64,000 nt of DNA from Agromyces sp. S2-1-8 (GCF_021129215.1 NZ_JAJOLP010000001.1:1302001-1366000); one strand, 5' to 3'; positions 46,001 to 53,665 are shown, counted from the first letter of the stretch. Numbers and translations are program-made. The notes: generated by a model not told the origin, from the sequence alone.

Positions 46001-46899
46001 GAGCCGTCGTCGACGCCCCGAGCGTGCCGGGCGGCCCTGAGAACCTCGCCCTGAACCGACCCGCCACCGCCGACAGCGTCTACAACGACAACCCGACGAT
46101 CGTCGCCTCCAAGGCGACCGACGGATCGCTCGGGACGAAGTGGTCGTCGGCTCGGCAGCGCGCCGAGCACTGGCTGCAGGTCGATCTCGGCAGCTCCCGG
46201 TCCGTGACCCGGGCGGTCGTCAACTGGGAGGCGGGCACCTCGAACGACTACCGCGTCGAGGGTTCGGCCGATGGCGTCGAGTGGGCCGAGCTCGCGCGGG
46301 TGACGTCGGTGCAGGCCTCGCTGAAGCACGTCCACGACTTCGGTCCCGCCGATGTCCGCTACGTCCGCGTGGCCGGGCTGCCGGCCACGCAGTACGGGCT
46401 CAACATCTGGGAGCTCGAACTCTACGGCGGCTACACGTTCGACTGCGCCGAGGCGCTCGTCGCCGAACGCGACGGCACGGCCGTGCTCGCCGGTGTGGTG
46501 TCGCCGGTCGATCAGCAGGACGCCTTCACTGCCGAACCGATGGATGCCTCGGTCGTGACGATCTCCGAGACGCCGCGCCTCGGCGATGACGGCCGGGTCG
46601 AGGTCGGCATCGAGACGCACGAGCCGGGCGCCACCCGGGTACTGCTTCGTCACTCGGGTGGCGACGAGCTGGCGTGGTGCGACGTGACCGTCACGGCCGA
46701 CCGGGCGGCCCTCGTCGAGCAGGTCGACGCCGCCGACGCGCTCGACAGCCGCGAGTACACCGCGCCGACCTGGGCGACGATGGTGCGAGCACTCGAAGCG
46801 GCGAAGGCGATCCTCGCCGCGACCTCCTCGACGCAGGCGCAGGTCGACCGCGCCACGGCCGACCTCGAAGCCGCAGTCGGCGGCCTCGACGGGCGATGA
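43084..46899 (+). CDS. Secreted polysaccharide lyase family 8 with discoidin domains
   Basis: 1271 residues; AAGGAG before ATG 43084; signal peptide ending PAAAADD. The PL8 alpha/alpha toroid has GANGAW (Asn189), DGSFWAHGAQLYSEGYG (His242, Tyr251) and later WWHYPGVT, FTGGVSNGEFGASVL and KSYFTFDDELVALGAGI in the beta-sandwich part. The Asn/His/Tyr set and its spacing (His-Tyr 9 apart) match the catalytic residues of PL8 xanthan and hyaluronate lyases. Then come three F5/8-type C (discoidin) modules at ~720-845, ~846-974 and ~988-1116 (repeated WxQVDLGSS), and a helical C-terminal segment. It beta-eliminates at a uronic acid; xanthan- or glycosaminoglycan-like substrates are possible. No sortase signal. 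Confidence 0.9.
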   Translation: MRRFTTSIAITVAAVIGATGLVAAPAAAADDDVATVVSRLEEYYLEQGDEIIIANGIYLARTSEAMDYVASQNEDGSWSDVDYADRTSSANGSVWSPYIALYRMLAMTQAYRDPQAEGHGDRRLVDAVGRALLQWDRVDPGNQNWWETEIGESIAMGRISMFLGDELDDAAFDVSLEHNTGKLDPVGANGAWRTSNYLFEALATHDLEKVAEGFSTIVATIAVDHSGTVKEAVQPDGSFWAHGAQLYSEGYGMVLFTYAALWADVARGTSLAFSRDQLDSIAFYIINGTRWLIRGEIGMLYLDYRPPKTIQGVTSHASEFIEPLQRMARTDALYSTEYAALLDGITGETRTNGVTGDKYFWRSEFSSHLRADYGIFTRLNSSRTFGAELRTGYRDELGNPVYWNAMGSTAIQVNNREYLDLGPTFDWWHYPGVTAPDEKRTERGFENRGRNGDGASFTGGVSNGEFGASVLTLDTAGTNAQKSYFTFDDELVALGAGIRSTSAAPVHTTLNQAVAKANATVGGKAVDPGTEAVSVSGAKWAYNDEVGYVFAADQDVKVSNTTQSGSWEGEDPVSRDAFTLFVDHGTKPTAATYDYTVLPAAEPGEVEAYAERPAVRTLRNDTEVQAVRHDELRLTMAAFYRAGSVELGDGRTLTVDQPSVVMLDERGKTPVVSIANPDRPGLTVALTITGKGKDWSGVFGLGSGENTGKTVTAALDKGRLSPTSDFTASSTAPGRRVASLGDDDPSTVWASRREDLTWVDSRLERGSWVTGVTIDWADAFASDFLIQTSQDGVSWTDRTHVTDGTGGVTDVAVEPTPATHVRVLMLDGEGGTFAIRDLQVDRGVNLAIDRATRASGYSGYNLVHTLADGDPTTRWRGNNSDTAWAQVDLGSSQAVGAVRLRWEAAYAKSYRIQLSDDGATWRDAYTTPGAGSDGGVDVIALDGETARYVRMQTVKRALNYGPSLWEFEIFADRAVVDAPSVPGGPENLALNRPATADSVYNDNPTIVASKATDGSLGTKWSSARQRAEHWLQVDLGSSRSVTRAVVNWEAGTSNDYRVEGSADGVEWAELARVTSVQASLKHVHDFGPADVRYVRVAGLPATQYGLNIWELELYGGYTFDCAEALVAERDGTAVLAGVVSPVDQQDAFTAEPMDASVVTISETPRLGDDGRVEVGIETHEPGATRVLLRHSGGDELAWCDVTVTADRAALVEQVDAADALDSREYTAPTWATMVRALEAAKAILAATSSTQAQVDRATADLEAAVGGLDGR

Positions 46900-46936
46900 G
46901 GCGGTGACGCGGCCCCCGACCGCCCCGTGAACGACG

Positions 46937-46965
46937 GACCCCGATCCAGGTGCTGGATCGGGGTC
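46937..46965 (+). terminator. Terminator after PL8 gene
   Basis: GACCCCGATCCAG pairs perfectly with CTGGATCGGGGTC around a 3-nt loop, 38 bp after the stop, with TCTCGTCGT following. Confidence 0.85.
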
Positions 46966-47031
46966 TCGTCGTGCCGGATCCCGTATGACCGCGGCACGAG
47001 GGCTCGGGAGCGACGGGCCCGCCGAACGATC

Positions 47032-47059
47032 AGCGCCCGGGACTCGAGTCCCGGGCGCT
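47032..47059 (-). terminator. Terminator after GH130 gene
   Basis: A perfect 28-bp palindrome (AGCGCCCGGGACTC and its complement) lies 21 bp beyond the GH130 stop at 47081. Together with 46937-46965 it separates the two convergent arms of the locus. Confidence 0.8.
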
Positions 47060-47080
47060 GCATCCTGCGGGTTTCGCCGC

Positions 47081-48166
47081 TCACTCCAGGCGGGTCAGCT
47101 CCGCGACGCCGATCGACGAGTCCGCCATTCCGTAGAAGACGAAGCGGCGGTCGCCGATCTGCTCGATCGCGGTGGGGAAGACGACGTTGCCGAGCGTGCC
47201 GTGCAGCTCCTCAGAGGTCTCCGGTTCGAGCAGCGGTTCGGCGGAACGGGCGATGACGCACCGTGGGTCCGCAGCGTCGAGCAGCATGGCGCCGGCCGAG
47301 TACCGCGATCCATGGGCGAGCTCGAAGCCCTTTGGCGTCGCCCCCGACACCCCGTGGTGCAGCAGCAGCCAGCCCTCGGGTACGCGCAGCGGAGAAGGGC
47401 CGGCACCGATCTTCGCGGTCTCGTACGCCATCTCGGGAGCGGCGATCATCGACGAGCCGAGCACCCGGGTGAGCGCCGCGGGGTCGCGCTGCACGGCTTC
47501 GAGGTCGACGTAGCCGATCCAGATCGAGGGGCGGTCGTCGTCGATGCCCGCGGGCGTGCGTGCACCCTCACCCGGACGAAGCCAGTCGAGGTCCCACATC
47601 GGTCGGTGCAGCAGTGCGAGGCTCTGACGTCCGTCGGGCGCCGTGACGAGCTCGGGGAAGAACACGATGTCCTTGTTCGGGAAGAGATTGAGATCCGTCT
47701 CGAGCTCGGGCTGGTACTCGAAGTGGATCGGCCCGAGCCGTCGCCACTCGATCGTGTCGCTGGAGATCGCCAGCGCGGGCTTCGGCCCGAGCGGACCATA
47801 GGCGATGTACGTCATCACGTGCAGGCCGATGGGCTCCAGGAACGTGATCCTCGGGTCCTCGACCCCGGCGTTCCGCCGGCCGTGCTCCCACCGCTCATCC
47901 GGTGAGAGCACGATGCCGAGCCGCTCGACGCCGACGGGGAGCCCGTCGACGATCGTGACCCGGGCTCGGGCGATGCGCGAGACGTTGCCGGCGGCGACGA
48001 CGCGCGGGTAGAGGTAGAGCTCGCCGTCGGCGCCCCAGGCCGTGCCCGGGTTGAGTACGCCCTCTGCCTCGAGCGGGTCGCCCGGGTCCGCGGACATGAT
48101 CGTTCCGAGGCGACGGAGTGCGTAGGGGACTGCGGTCGTTCGTGTCTGGTCGTGGAGTCGGGTCAT
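47081..48166 (-). CDS. GH130 mannoside phosphorylase/hydrolase
   Basis: 361 residues. Five-bladed propeller of GH130: ADGELYLYPRVVAAGNVSRIARA, GVEDPRITFLE (catalytic-region Asp104), DLNLFPNKDIVFFPEL, LLLHHGVSGATPKGFELAHG, GNVVFPTAIEQIGDRRFVFYGMAD. Family members phosphorolyse beta-mannosides (for example Man-Glc, Man-GlcNAc, beta-1,2-mannan) giving alpha-mannose 1-phosphate; some are hydrolases. No signal peptide, so it acts on imported sugar. Last gene of the permease operon. A phosphomannomutase-like protein at 51347 could process the product. Together this points to a mannose-containing substrate. Confidence 0.9.
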   Translation of the reverse strand: MTRLHDQTRTTAVPYALRRLGTIMSADPGDPLEAEGVLNPGTAWGADGELYLYPRVVAAGNVSRIARARVTIVDGLPVGVERLGIVLSPDERWEHGRRNAGVEDPRITFLEPIGLHVMTYIAYGPLGPKPALAISSDTIEWRRLGPIHFEYQPELETDLNLFPNKDIVFFPELVTAPDGRQSLALLHRPMWDLDWLRPGEGARTPAGIDDDRPSIWIGYVDLEAVQRDPAALTRVLGSSMIAAPEMAYETAKIGAGPSPLRVPEGWLLLHHGVSGATPKGFELAHGSRYSAGAMLLDAADPRCVIARSAEPLLEPETSEELHGTLGNVVFPTAIEQIGDRRFVFYGMADSSIGVAELTRLE

Positions 48167-48199
48167 TACCTTGCCTTGGAGGGTGTCGGAGTCGTCGGC

Positions 48200-49072
48200 T
48201 CAGCCCTTGATGGCGGAGCCGAGGTTCGCAGAGGTGAAGTTCCGCTGGAACAGGAGGAAGAGCACGACGACCGGCACCGCGAGCACGCAGGCACCGGCGA
48301 GCACGGCGCCCATGGGGTTGTCGAGGAACGCTCCGTTGGTCTGTGAGAAGTTCGCCAGGCTGACGGCGAGGGTCTGCTTCGAGGCATCCTTGGTCACCAG
48401 GAACGGCCAGAGGAACTCGTTCCAGGGGCCGATGAAGGTCACGAGCATCGCCGTGAGCACGGCCGGACGCACGAGCGGCACCGCGATGGAGACCAGGATG
48501 CGCAGCTCGCTCGCGCCGTCGATCCGCGCCGCGTCGAAGACGTCGCGGGGGATCTGCAGGAAGTACTGCCGGAAGATCAGCACCGCGACGGAGTTGATCG
48601 CGAACGGCAGGATCATGCCGATGAAGCTGTCGGCGAGGCCGAAGTACCGCACGACCATGACGTACAGCGGGATCATGAGGAGCTGGAACGGGATCGTCTG
48701 CACGAGGAGCACGAGCGCGAACACGACCCCTCGACCGCGGAACGAGAGCACCGCGAGGGCGTATCCGACGAGCAGCCCGAACACGAGGGTGCAGCCGACG
48801 ACCCCGATCGTGAAGATGAGCGAGTTCATGAGCGACCCGACGAGATCGACCGACTCGTTGATCTCGATGAAGTTGTTCAGCGTGAGGTTGCCGGGCAGGG
48901 GCAGCAGGCCCAGCGGGCTCGTGTCGCGCTCGCGCTGCAGCGCGCCGATCACCATGTAGTAGAACGGCACGAGGGCGAGGAGCGCGCCGACGAGCAGCAG
49001 CGCGAAGCGGAGCACTCCGACCACGCGGCCTCGGTGGGCGGGGCGCTCGGCTCTCGGGGTCGATGCGGTCAT
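48200..49072 (-). CDS. Carbohydrate ABC transporter permease (MalG-type, polysaccharide locus)
   Basis: 290 residues; six spans (VLRFALLLVGALLALVPFYY is the first); EAA loop DVFDAARIDGASELRILVSIAVP. The ATG overlaps the stop of the MalF-type gene as ATGA. 33 bp upstream of GH130 in the same operon. Confidence 0.93.
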   Translation of the reverse strand: MTASTPRAERPAHRGRVVGVLRFALLLVGALLALVPFYYMVIGALQRERDTSPLGLLPLPGNLTLNNFIEINESVDLVGSLMNSLIFTIGVVGCTLVFGLLVGYALAVLSFRGRGVVFALVLLVQTIPFQLLMIPLYVMVVRYFGLADSFIGMILPFAINSVAVLIFRQYFLQIPRDVFDAARIDGASELRILVSIAVPLVRPAVLTAMLVTFIGPWNEFLWPFLVTKDASKQTLAVSLANFSQTNGAFLDNPMGAVLAGACVLAVPVVVLFLLFQRNFTSANLGSAIKG

Positions 49073-50010
49073 CGGTCCTTGCCCTCCGTGATGCGTCGTG
49101 AGATGAGCGAGACGATCAGCACGGCGATGACGAGGATCATCCCGATCGCGGCGGCGATGTCGGGCTTCCCCTGCTGGATGCCCAGCTGGTACATGAGCAG
49201 CGCGGGCGTCATGGATGCGCCGTTGGGACCGCCGCCCGTGAGGAGGTAGGGCTCGGTGAAGATCTGCGCGGTGGTGATGATCGACAGCAGCACGACGAGC
49301 GAGGTCACGGGGCGAACCGCAGGCAGCGTCACCGAGCGGAAGCGCTGCCATCGTCCGGCGCCGTCGAGCTGCGCCGCCTCGTGCAGCTCGCTCGGCACGT
49401 TCTGGAGCGCGGCGAGGTAGAGGAGGATGTAGAAGCCGAGGTTCTTCCAGGTGACGTACAGCGCGATGAGCGGCATGATCAGCGTCGGATTCGCGAGCCA
49501 CGAGGGTTCGGGAGCGAGCGGGCCGAGCAGCGAGTTCACGACGCCGTTGCTGTTGAACAGGAAGATCCAGACGGCGAGCGTCGCGACCGATGCCGTGATG
49601 TACGGGACGTAGTACGAGATGCGGAAGAACCCGCGCCAGTGCACCGCGGCATCCAGGCCTGAGGCGAGCAGCAGGCCGAGGACCACGGTGAGCGGCACGT
49701 TGATGACGAGGAAGATCAGCAGGTTGCCGAACGCCTGCTGCACCGCGGGATCGTTGATGACCGTCGCGAAGTTGTCGAACCCGACGAACGGATGCGGGAC
49801 TTCGACGCCGGGAGCCGTGAAGTAGAAGTCGTGGAACGACATCCAGACCCCGAACCCGAACGGGATCAGGAAGACCACGATCACGAAGATCGCGTACGGC
49901 GCGCTCAGCAGGATGCCGAGGGGATTCTCGCCGAGCCAGCGGCGGAGGGCACCGCCGCTGCGGCGAGGGTGGGCGCTGCCCGGATGATGCGCTGGCGCGG
50001 CACTGCCCAT
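49069..50010 (-). CDS. Carbohydrate ABC transporter permease (MalF-type, polysaccharide locus)
   Basis: 313 residues; GAGGAG 7 nt before ATG 50010. Six spans (PLGILLSAPYAIFVIVVFLI) and EAA loop ELHEAAQLDGAGRWQRFRSVTLP. Leading gene of the minus-strand arm (MalF-MalG-GH130), with the shared operator 76-93 bp upstream. As in the other sugar locus, no ATPase gene is present. Confidence 0.93.
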   Translation of the reverse strand: MGSAAPAHHPGSAHPRRSGGALRRWLGENPLGILLSAPYAIFVIVVFLIPFGFGVWMSFHDFYFTAPGVEVPHPFVGFDNFATVINDPAVQQAFGNLLIFLVINVPLTVVLGLLLASGLDAAVHWRGFFRISYYVPYITASVATLAVWIFLFNSNGVVNSLLGPLAPEPSWLANPTLIMPLIALYVTWKNLGFYILLYLAALQNVPSELHEAAQLDGAGRWQRFRSVTLPAVRPVTSLVVLLSIITTAQIFTEPYLLTGGGPNGASMTPALLMYQLGIQQGKPDIAAAIGMILVIAVLIVSLISRRITEGKDR

Positions 50011-50085
50011 CGCGATGCTCCTCACTTCGGTACGACCGATGGTCGGCGACCTCTGCGAGGAGTCCGGCCATCGGTGACGAGTCCC

Positions 50086-50103
50086 TAGTAAACCGGTTTT
50101 GGT
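50086..50103 (-). promoter_or_regulatory. LacI-type operator upstream of permease operon
   Basis: TAGTAAACCGGTTTTGGT, the exact reverse complement of 41518-41535. It is in the 200-bp spacer between the permease operon and the divergent LacI gene. 50187-50202 also holds GCTAAA twice, 10 bp apart, close to the LacI start. Confidence 0.85.
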
Positions 50104-50210
50104 GAGATCGGTCAACTCTCCCGGGCCGCGCGGTTCGGATCTCTGCGCTTCGCCGGTATTCTGGGCGATTCTGTGATCCAGGGTGAGCTAAAACGCGCTA
50201 AACACCCGCT

Positions 50211-51335
50211 ATGCTTCGGAGCATGGACGTCACACCCACCGACGAGGGGAGCCCGAGCGGCTCGGCCGCTTCCGGCATCAGGAACGGGCAGCGGGATCGC
50301 AAGGTCACGATCGGCGACGTGGCCGCGCGGGCGGGCGTGTCGAAGAGTGCGGTCTCCTTCGTGTTCAACGGGCGCCCGGGGGTGGGAGACACCGCGAGGG
50401 AGCGGATCCTGGAGGCGGCGAGGGAGTTGGACTGGCGGCCGGACGCCAGGGCGCGTGCGCTCTCCAGGAGCCGCGCTCAGGCGCTCGGCCTCGTCATCCG
50501 GCGCGAACCCGAGCTGCTGAGCACCGACCCGTTCTTCCCGCAGTTCGTCGCCGGCGTCGAGAGCACGCTCTCGACCGTGGGCTACGCCCTCGTGCTGCAA
50601 GTGGTGGAGAGCGAGCAGGCGGAGCGCGACGCCTACTCGAGGTTCGCCCACGAGGCGCGCGTCGACGGCGTGTTCCTCACCGATCTCCGCATCGAGGACG
50701 GGCGCCCCGCCGCGCTCGAGGCGCTGGGCATGCCGTGCGTGCAGCTCGGCTCGGCCGAGGACGACCCCTCGCTGATCGGACTCGACGACGCCGCCGGGGT
50801 CCGACGCGCAGTGCGTCACCTCCACGCCCTGGGTCACCAGCGGATCGCGCACGTCGCGGGGTCCGACCGCTACGTGCATTCGCGCGTGCGCCGTCAGGCG
50901 TGGGCCGACGAGATGACGCTCCTGGGGCTCGAGCCCGGACCGGTCGTCGTCGGCGACTTCACCGGAGCGTCGGGCGCGCGCGCGACCCACGAGCTCCTCG
51001 ACCATCCGCAGTCGCCGACGGCGATCATCTACGCCAACGACATCATGGCGATCGCCGGCGTCTCCGCCGCGATCGATCGCGGTGTGCGGGTGCCCCGTGA
51101 CCTGTCCATCGTCGGGTTCGACGACATCCCGCTCGCGCCGTACGTCATCCCACCGCTGACGACGGTGCGTCAGGACGTGTTCCAATGGGGCAGTGCCTGC
51201 GCTCGGACGCTGGTCGCGATCGTCGAGGGTGAGGCGCCGGCGCCGGTCGAACTGCCGCCCGTGGAGTTCGTGGTCCGCGGGAGCACGGCTCCGCCGCGGA
51301 ACCGCGCCGACCAGACGCCCGGCGTCGACGATTGA
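50211..51335 (+). CDS. LacI-family regulator of the polysaccharide locus
   Basis: 374 residues from ATG 50211, or 370 from ATG 50223. The first is 6 nt behind TAAACA and may be leaderless; the second has GGAG but only 1 nt away. HTH VTIGDVAARAGVSKSAVSFVFNGRPGVG, effector domain LGLVIRREPELLSTDPFFPQFVAGVESTL, VDGVFLTDLR, TAIIYANDIMAIAGVSAAI, IVGFDDIPLAPYVIPPLTTV. Divergent from the permease operon; expected to bind the paired operators at 41518 and 50086. Confidence 0.9.
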   Translation: MLRSMDVTPTDEGSPSGSAASGIRNGQRDRKVTIGDVAARAGVSKSAVSFVFNGRPGVGDTARERILEAARELDWRPDARARALSRSRAQALGLVIRREPELLSTDPFFPQFVAGVESTLSTVGYALVLQVVESEQAERDAYSRFAHEARVDGVFLTDLRIEDGRPAALEALGMPCVQLGSAEDDPSLIGLDDAAGVRRAVRHLHALGHQRIAHVAGSDRYVHSRVRRQAWADEMTLLGLEPGPVVVGDFTGASGARATHELLDHPQSPTAIIYANDIMAIAGVSAAIDRGVRVPRDLSIVGFDDIPLAPYVIPPLTTVRQDVFQWGSACARTLVAIVEGEAPAPVELPPVEFVVRGSTAPPRNRADQTPGVDD

Positions 51336-51346
51336 GGAGACGCCCG

Positions 51347-52129
51347 ATGCCGACCCCGCGCCTCGTCGCCTTCGACCTGGACGACACGCTCGCGCCCTCG
51401 AAGACGGCGATCGAGCCCGCGATCGGCGAGCTCCTGCTCGAGCTCGCCGACCGCGTCGAGGTCGCGATCATCTCCGGCGGGCAACTCGGCCAGTTCAGGT
51501 CGCAGGTGATCGACCGGCTCCCCGACGCCGGGGCTGAGCGGCTCTCGCACTTCCACCTCCTGCCCGCCTGCGGCACCCAGTACTACCGCGTCGGCATCGA
51601 GGGGGTCGCCGAGGTCTACCTGCATCCCCTCACCGACGACCAGAAGTCGCGTGCGCTCGCCGTCGTCGAGGCCGAAGCGCGCCGGCTCGGGTTGTGGGAG
51701 ACACGCACCTGGGGCGACATCCTTGAGGACCGGGGTTCGCAGATCACGTTCTCCGCGCTCGGGCAGCAGGCCCCCGTCGCTGCGAAGTCGGCGTGGGACC
51801 CGACCGGTGAGAAGAAGGACGCCCTGCGCAGCGCCGCCGCAGCCCTGCTGCCCGACCTCGAGGTGCGTTCGGGAGGGTCGACCTCCGTCGACATCACCGA
51901 CCGCGGCATCGACAAGGCCTACGGCATGACCCGGCTCGCCGAGCAGACCGGAATCCCGCTCGGCGACATGCTCTTCGTCGGCGACCGGCTCGACGAGCAG
52001 GGCAATGACTACCCGGTGCTCGCCATGGGGGTCGAATGTCATGCGGTGAACGGCTGGGAGGACACGGTCGCCTACCTCGAGGTGCTCGTTCCGACGCTGC
52101 CGATGCGCACCGTCGCCGTCGCGCGGTGA
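51347..52129 (+). CDS. HAD-IIB hydrolase, phosphomannomutase-like
   Basis: 260 residues; GAGGAGA before ATG 51347, 11 bp after the LacI stop, so probably co-transcribed. HAD motifs: I FDLDDTLAPS, II IISGGQ, III/IV region DRGIDKAYGMTRLAEQ and LFVGDRLDEQGNDYPV. The long type-IIB cap and the FDLDDT...GTQYYR...GIDK layout resemble eukaryote-type phosphomannomutases and sugar phosphatases. Next to a GH130 that yields mannose 1-phosphate, conversion to mannose 6-phosphate is an attractive role, though plain phosphatase activity is equally possible from sequence. Confidence 0.8.
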   Translation: MPTPRLVAFDLDDTLAPSKTAIEPAIGELLLELADRVEVAIISGGQLGQFRSQVIDRLPDAGAERLSHFHLLPACGTQYYRVGIEGVAEVYLHPLTDDQKSRALAVVEAEARRLGLWETRTWGDILEDRGSQITFSALGQQAPVAAKSAWDPTGEKKDALRSAAAALLPDLEVRSGGSTSVDITDRGIDKAYGMTRLAEQTGIPLGDMLFVGDRLDEQGNDYPVLAMGVECHAVNGWEDTVAYLEVLVPTLPMRTVAVAR

Positions 52130-52150
52130 TGCCATGGCGTCGACCCGGTG

Positions 52151-52180
52151 TTGACCCCTGCCCCGAAACCCCGCTAGTGT
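52151..52180 (+). promoter_or_regulatory. Promoter of the 37-residue gene
   Basis: TTGACC (52151-52156) and TAGTGT (52175-52180) with an 18-bp spacer; 53 bp before the small gene's ATG. Confidence 0.65.
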
Positions 52181-52233
52181 GCCAAGGCCGCGCCGACCGC
52201 GCGGCATCCCCGGAATCTGGAATGGAGGCGGCC

Positions 52234-52347
52234 ATGAGCGTGCATCTGCAGCGCACGAACAAGCCGGCCTTCGTCGAGCCCGCGAACCAGCCCGCCCAGC
52301 GCGGGTTCACCCGTGAACTCGACCAGCTTCTCGACCAGGCACCCTGA
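52234..52347 (+). CDS. Small hypothetical protein, 37 residues
   Basis: ATG 52234 has GGAGG 6 nt upstream, a promoter 53 bp before it, and a hairpin terminator 26 bp after the stop: a complete monocistronic unit. The product starts MSVHLQRTNKPAFVEPAN and ends in a short amphipathic helix (FTRELDQLLDQAP); polar, no membrane span, no cysteine. I recognise no family. It precedes rtcB but is separated from it by the terminator. Alternatively the transcript may act as a small RNA. Confidence 0.6.
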   Translation: MSVHLQRTNKPAFVEPANQPAQRGFTRELDQLLDQAP

Positions 52348-52372
52348 CGCCCGCGACCACTCGCGAATCCGT

Positions 52373-52407
52373 CACCCCGTGCCGCTCGAGGCCCGGGGTG
52401 TTTCTCT
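52373..52407 (+). terminator. Intrinsic terminator of the small gene
   Basis: CACCCCG pairs with CGGGGTG around a 14-nt loop, followed directly by TTTCTCT, the only good T-rich tail seen after a hairpin in this window. Confidence 0.75.
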
Positions 52408-52498
52408 GTCTGCGCGCGACGAGACCCTCGGGCCCGAGGAACTCGAAGTCGGCCCCGCAACGCGGAGCCGACGCGATTCAACCAGACAGGAAAGGACC

Positions 52499-53665
52499 AT
52501 GGAGAAGATCTCCGATCGGCTCGTCTCGTGGGCGAGCCTGCTCGACGAGCTGACCGTCGAGCAGGCCCGCGTCTCATCGACGATGCCGTTCATCTACCCG
52601 CACCTCGCGCTCATGCCCGACGCGCACCTCGGCCTCGGGGCCACGGTGGGCTCGGTCATCCCGACGCTCGGTGCGATCATCCCCGCGGCCGTCGGCGTCG
52701 ACATCGGCTGCGGCATGATCGCGGTGCAGACGCAGTTCGAGGCATCCGACCTGCCCGAGGGCCGCAGGGAAGTGCGGGAGCAGATCGAGCGCGCGATCCC
52801 GCTCTCGGCCGGCAAGTACAACCGCAAGATCGTCGCGACCGCCGAGCCGCGCGTCGCCGAGCTCGAGGCCCTCGCCGAGGCGAAGGGCTTCGACCCGGCC
52901 CGGTACGCGGGCAACTGGCGCGAGCAGCTCGGCACGCTCGGCAGCGGCAACCACTTCATCGAGGTGTCGCTCGACGAGGCCGACCGGGTGTGGCTGTTCC
53001 TGCACTCGGGCAGCCGGGGCGTGGGCAACAAGATCGCGCAGCACCACATCAAGGTCGCGCAGCGGCTCGCGAAGCAGTGGTGGATCGAGCTGCCGAACCC
53101 CGACCTGGCCTACCTCGTCGAGGGCTCGCCCGAGTTCACGCGGTACATCGCCGAGCTCAGGTGGGCGCAGCACTTCGCGCTGCTCAACCGTGAGGAGATG
53201 ATGGACCGGGTCATCCGGCAGGTCTCCGAGTGGGTGGGCACCCCGGTGGAGGAGCGGCAGCGCATCAACTGCCACCACAACTTCACCGAGAGCGAGGAGC
53301 ACTTCGGCAAGCGGGTGTGGGTGTCGCGGAAGGGCGCCATCCAAGCCGACGTCGGTCGGCCGGGGCTCATCCCGGGCTCGATGGGCACCGCCTCGTACGT
53401 CGTCGAGGGGCTCGGCGACACGATGTCGCTGAACTCGTCGCCGCACGGCGCCGGCCGGGAGTACTCGCGGTCGAAGGCCCGCAAGACGTTCACGCACGAG
53501 CAGCTGCGTGAGGCGATGGTGGGCATCGAGTTCCGCGACACCGACGCGTTCATCGACGAGATCCCGCAGGCGTACAAGCCGATCGACCGGGTGATGGCCG
53601 ACGCGGCCCCGCTCGTGAAGGTGCGGCACACGCTGCGGCAGATCGTGAACGTCAAGGGCGACTGA
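52499..53665 (+). CDS. rtcB: RNA-splicing ligase RtcB
   Basis: 388 residues; AGGAAAGGA before ATG 52499. RtcB signature metal and guanylylation motifs: GVDIGCGM (Asp68, Cys71), TLGSGNHFIEV, NCHHNF, GRPGLIPGSMGT, NSSPHGAGR. It joins 2',3'-cyclic phosphate and 5'-OH RNA ends using GTP and Mn2+. No archease or RtcA partner is encoded nearby. A 15-bp hairpin follows. Confidence 0.96.
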   Translation: MEKISDRLVSWASLLDELTVEQARVSSTMPFIYPHLALMPDAHLGLGATVGSVIPTLGAIIPAAVGVDIGCGMIAVQTQFEASDLPEGRREVREQIERAIPLSAGKYNRKIVATAEPRVAELEALAEAKGFDPARYAGNWREQLGTLGSGNHFIEVSLDEADRVWLFLHSGSRGVGNKIAQHHIKVAQRLAKQWWIELPNPDLAYLVEGSPEFTRYIAELRWAQHFALLNREEMMDRVIRQVSEWVGTPVEERQRINCHHNFTESEEHFGKRVWVSRKGAIQADVGRPGLIPGSMGTASYVVEGLGDTMSLNSSPHGAGREYSRSKARKTFTHEQLREAMVGIEFRDTDAFIDEIPQAYKPIDRVMADAAPLVKVRHTLRQIVNVKGD

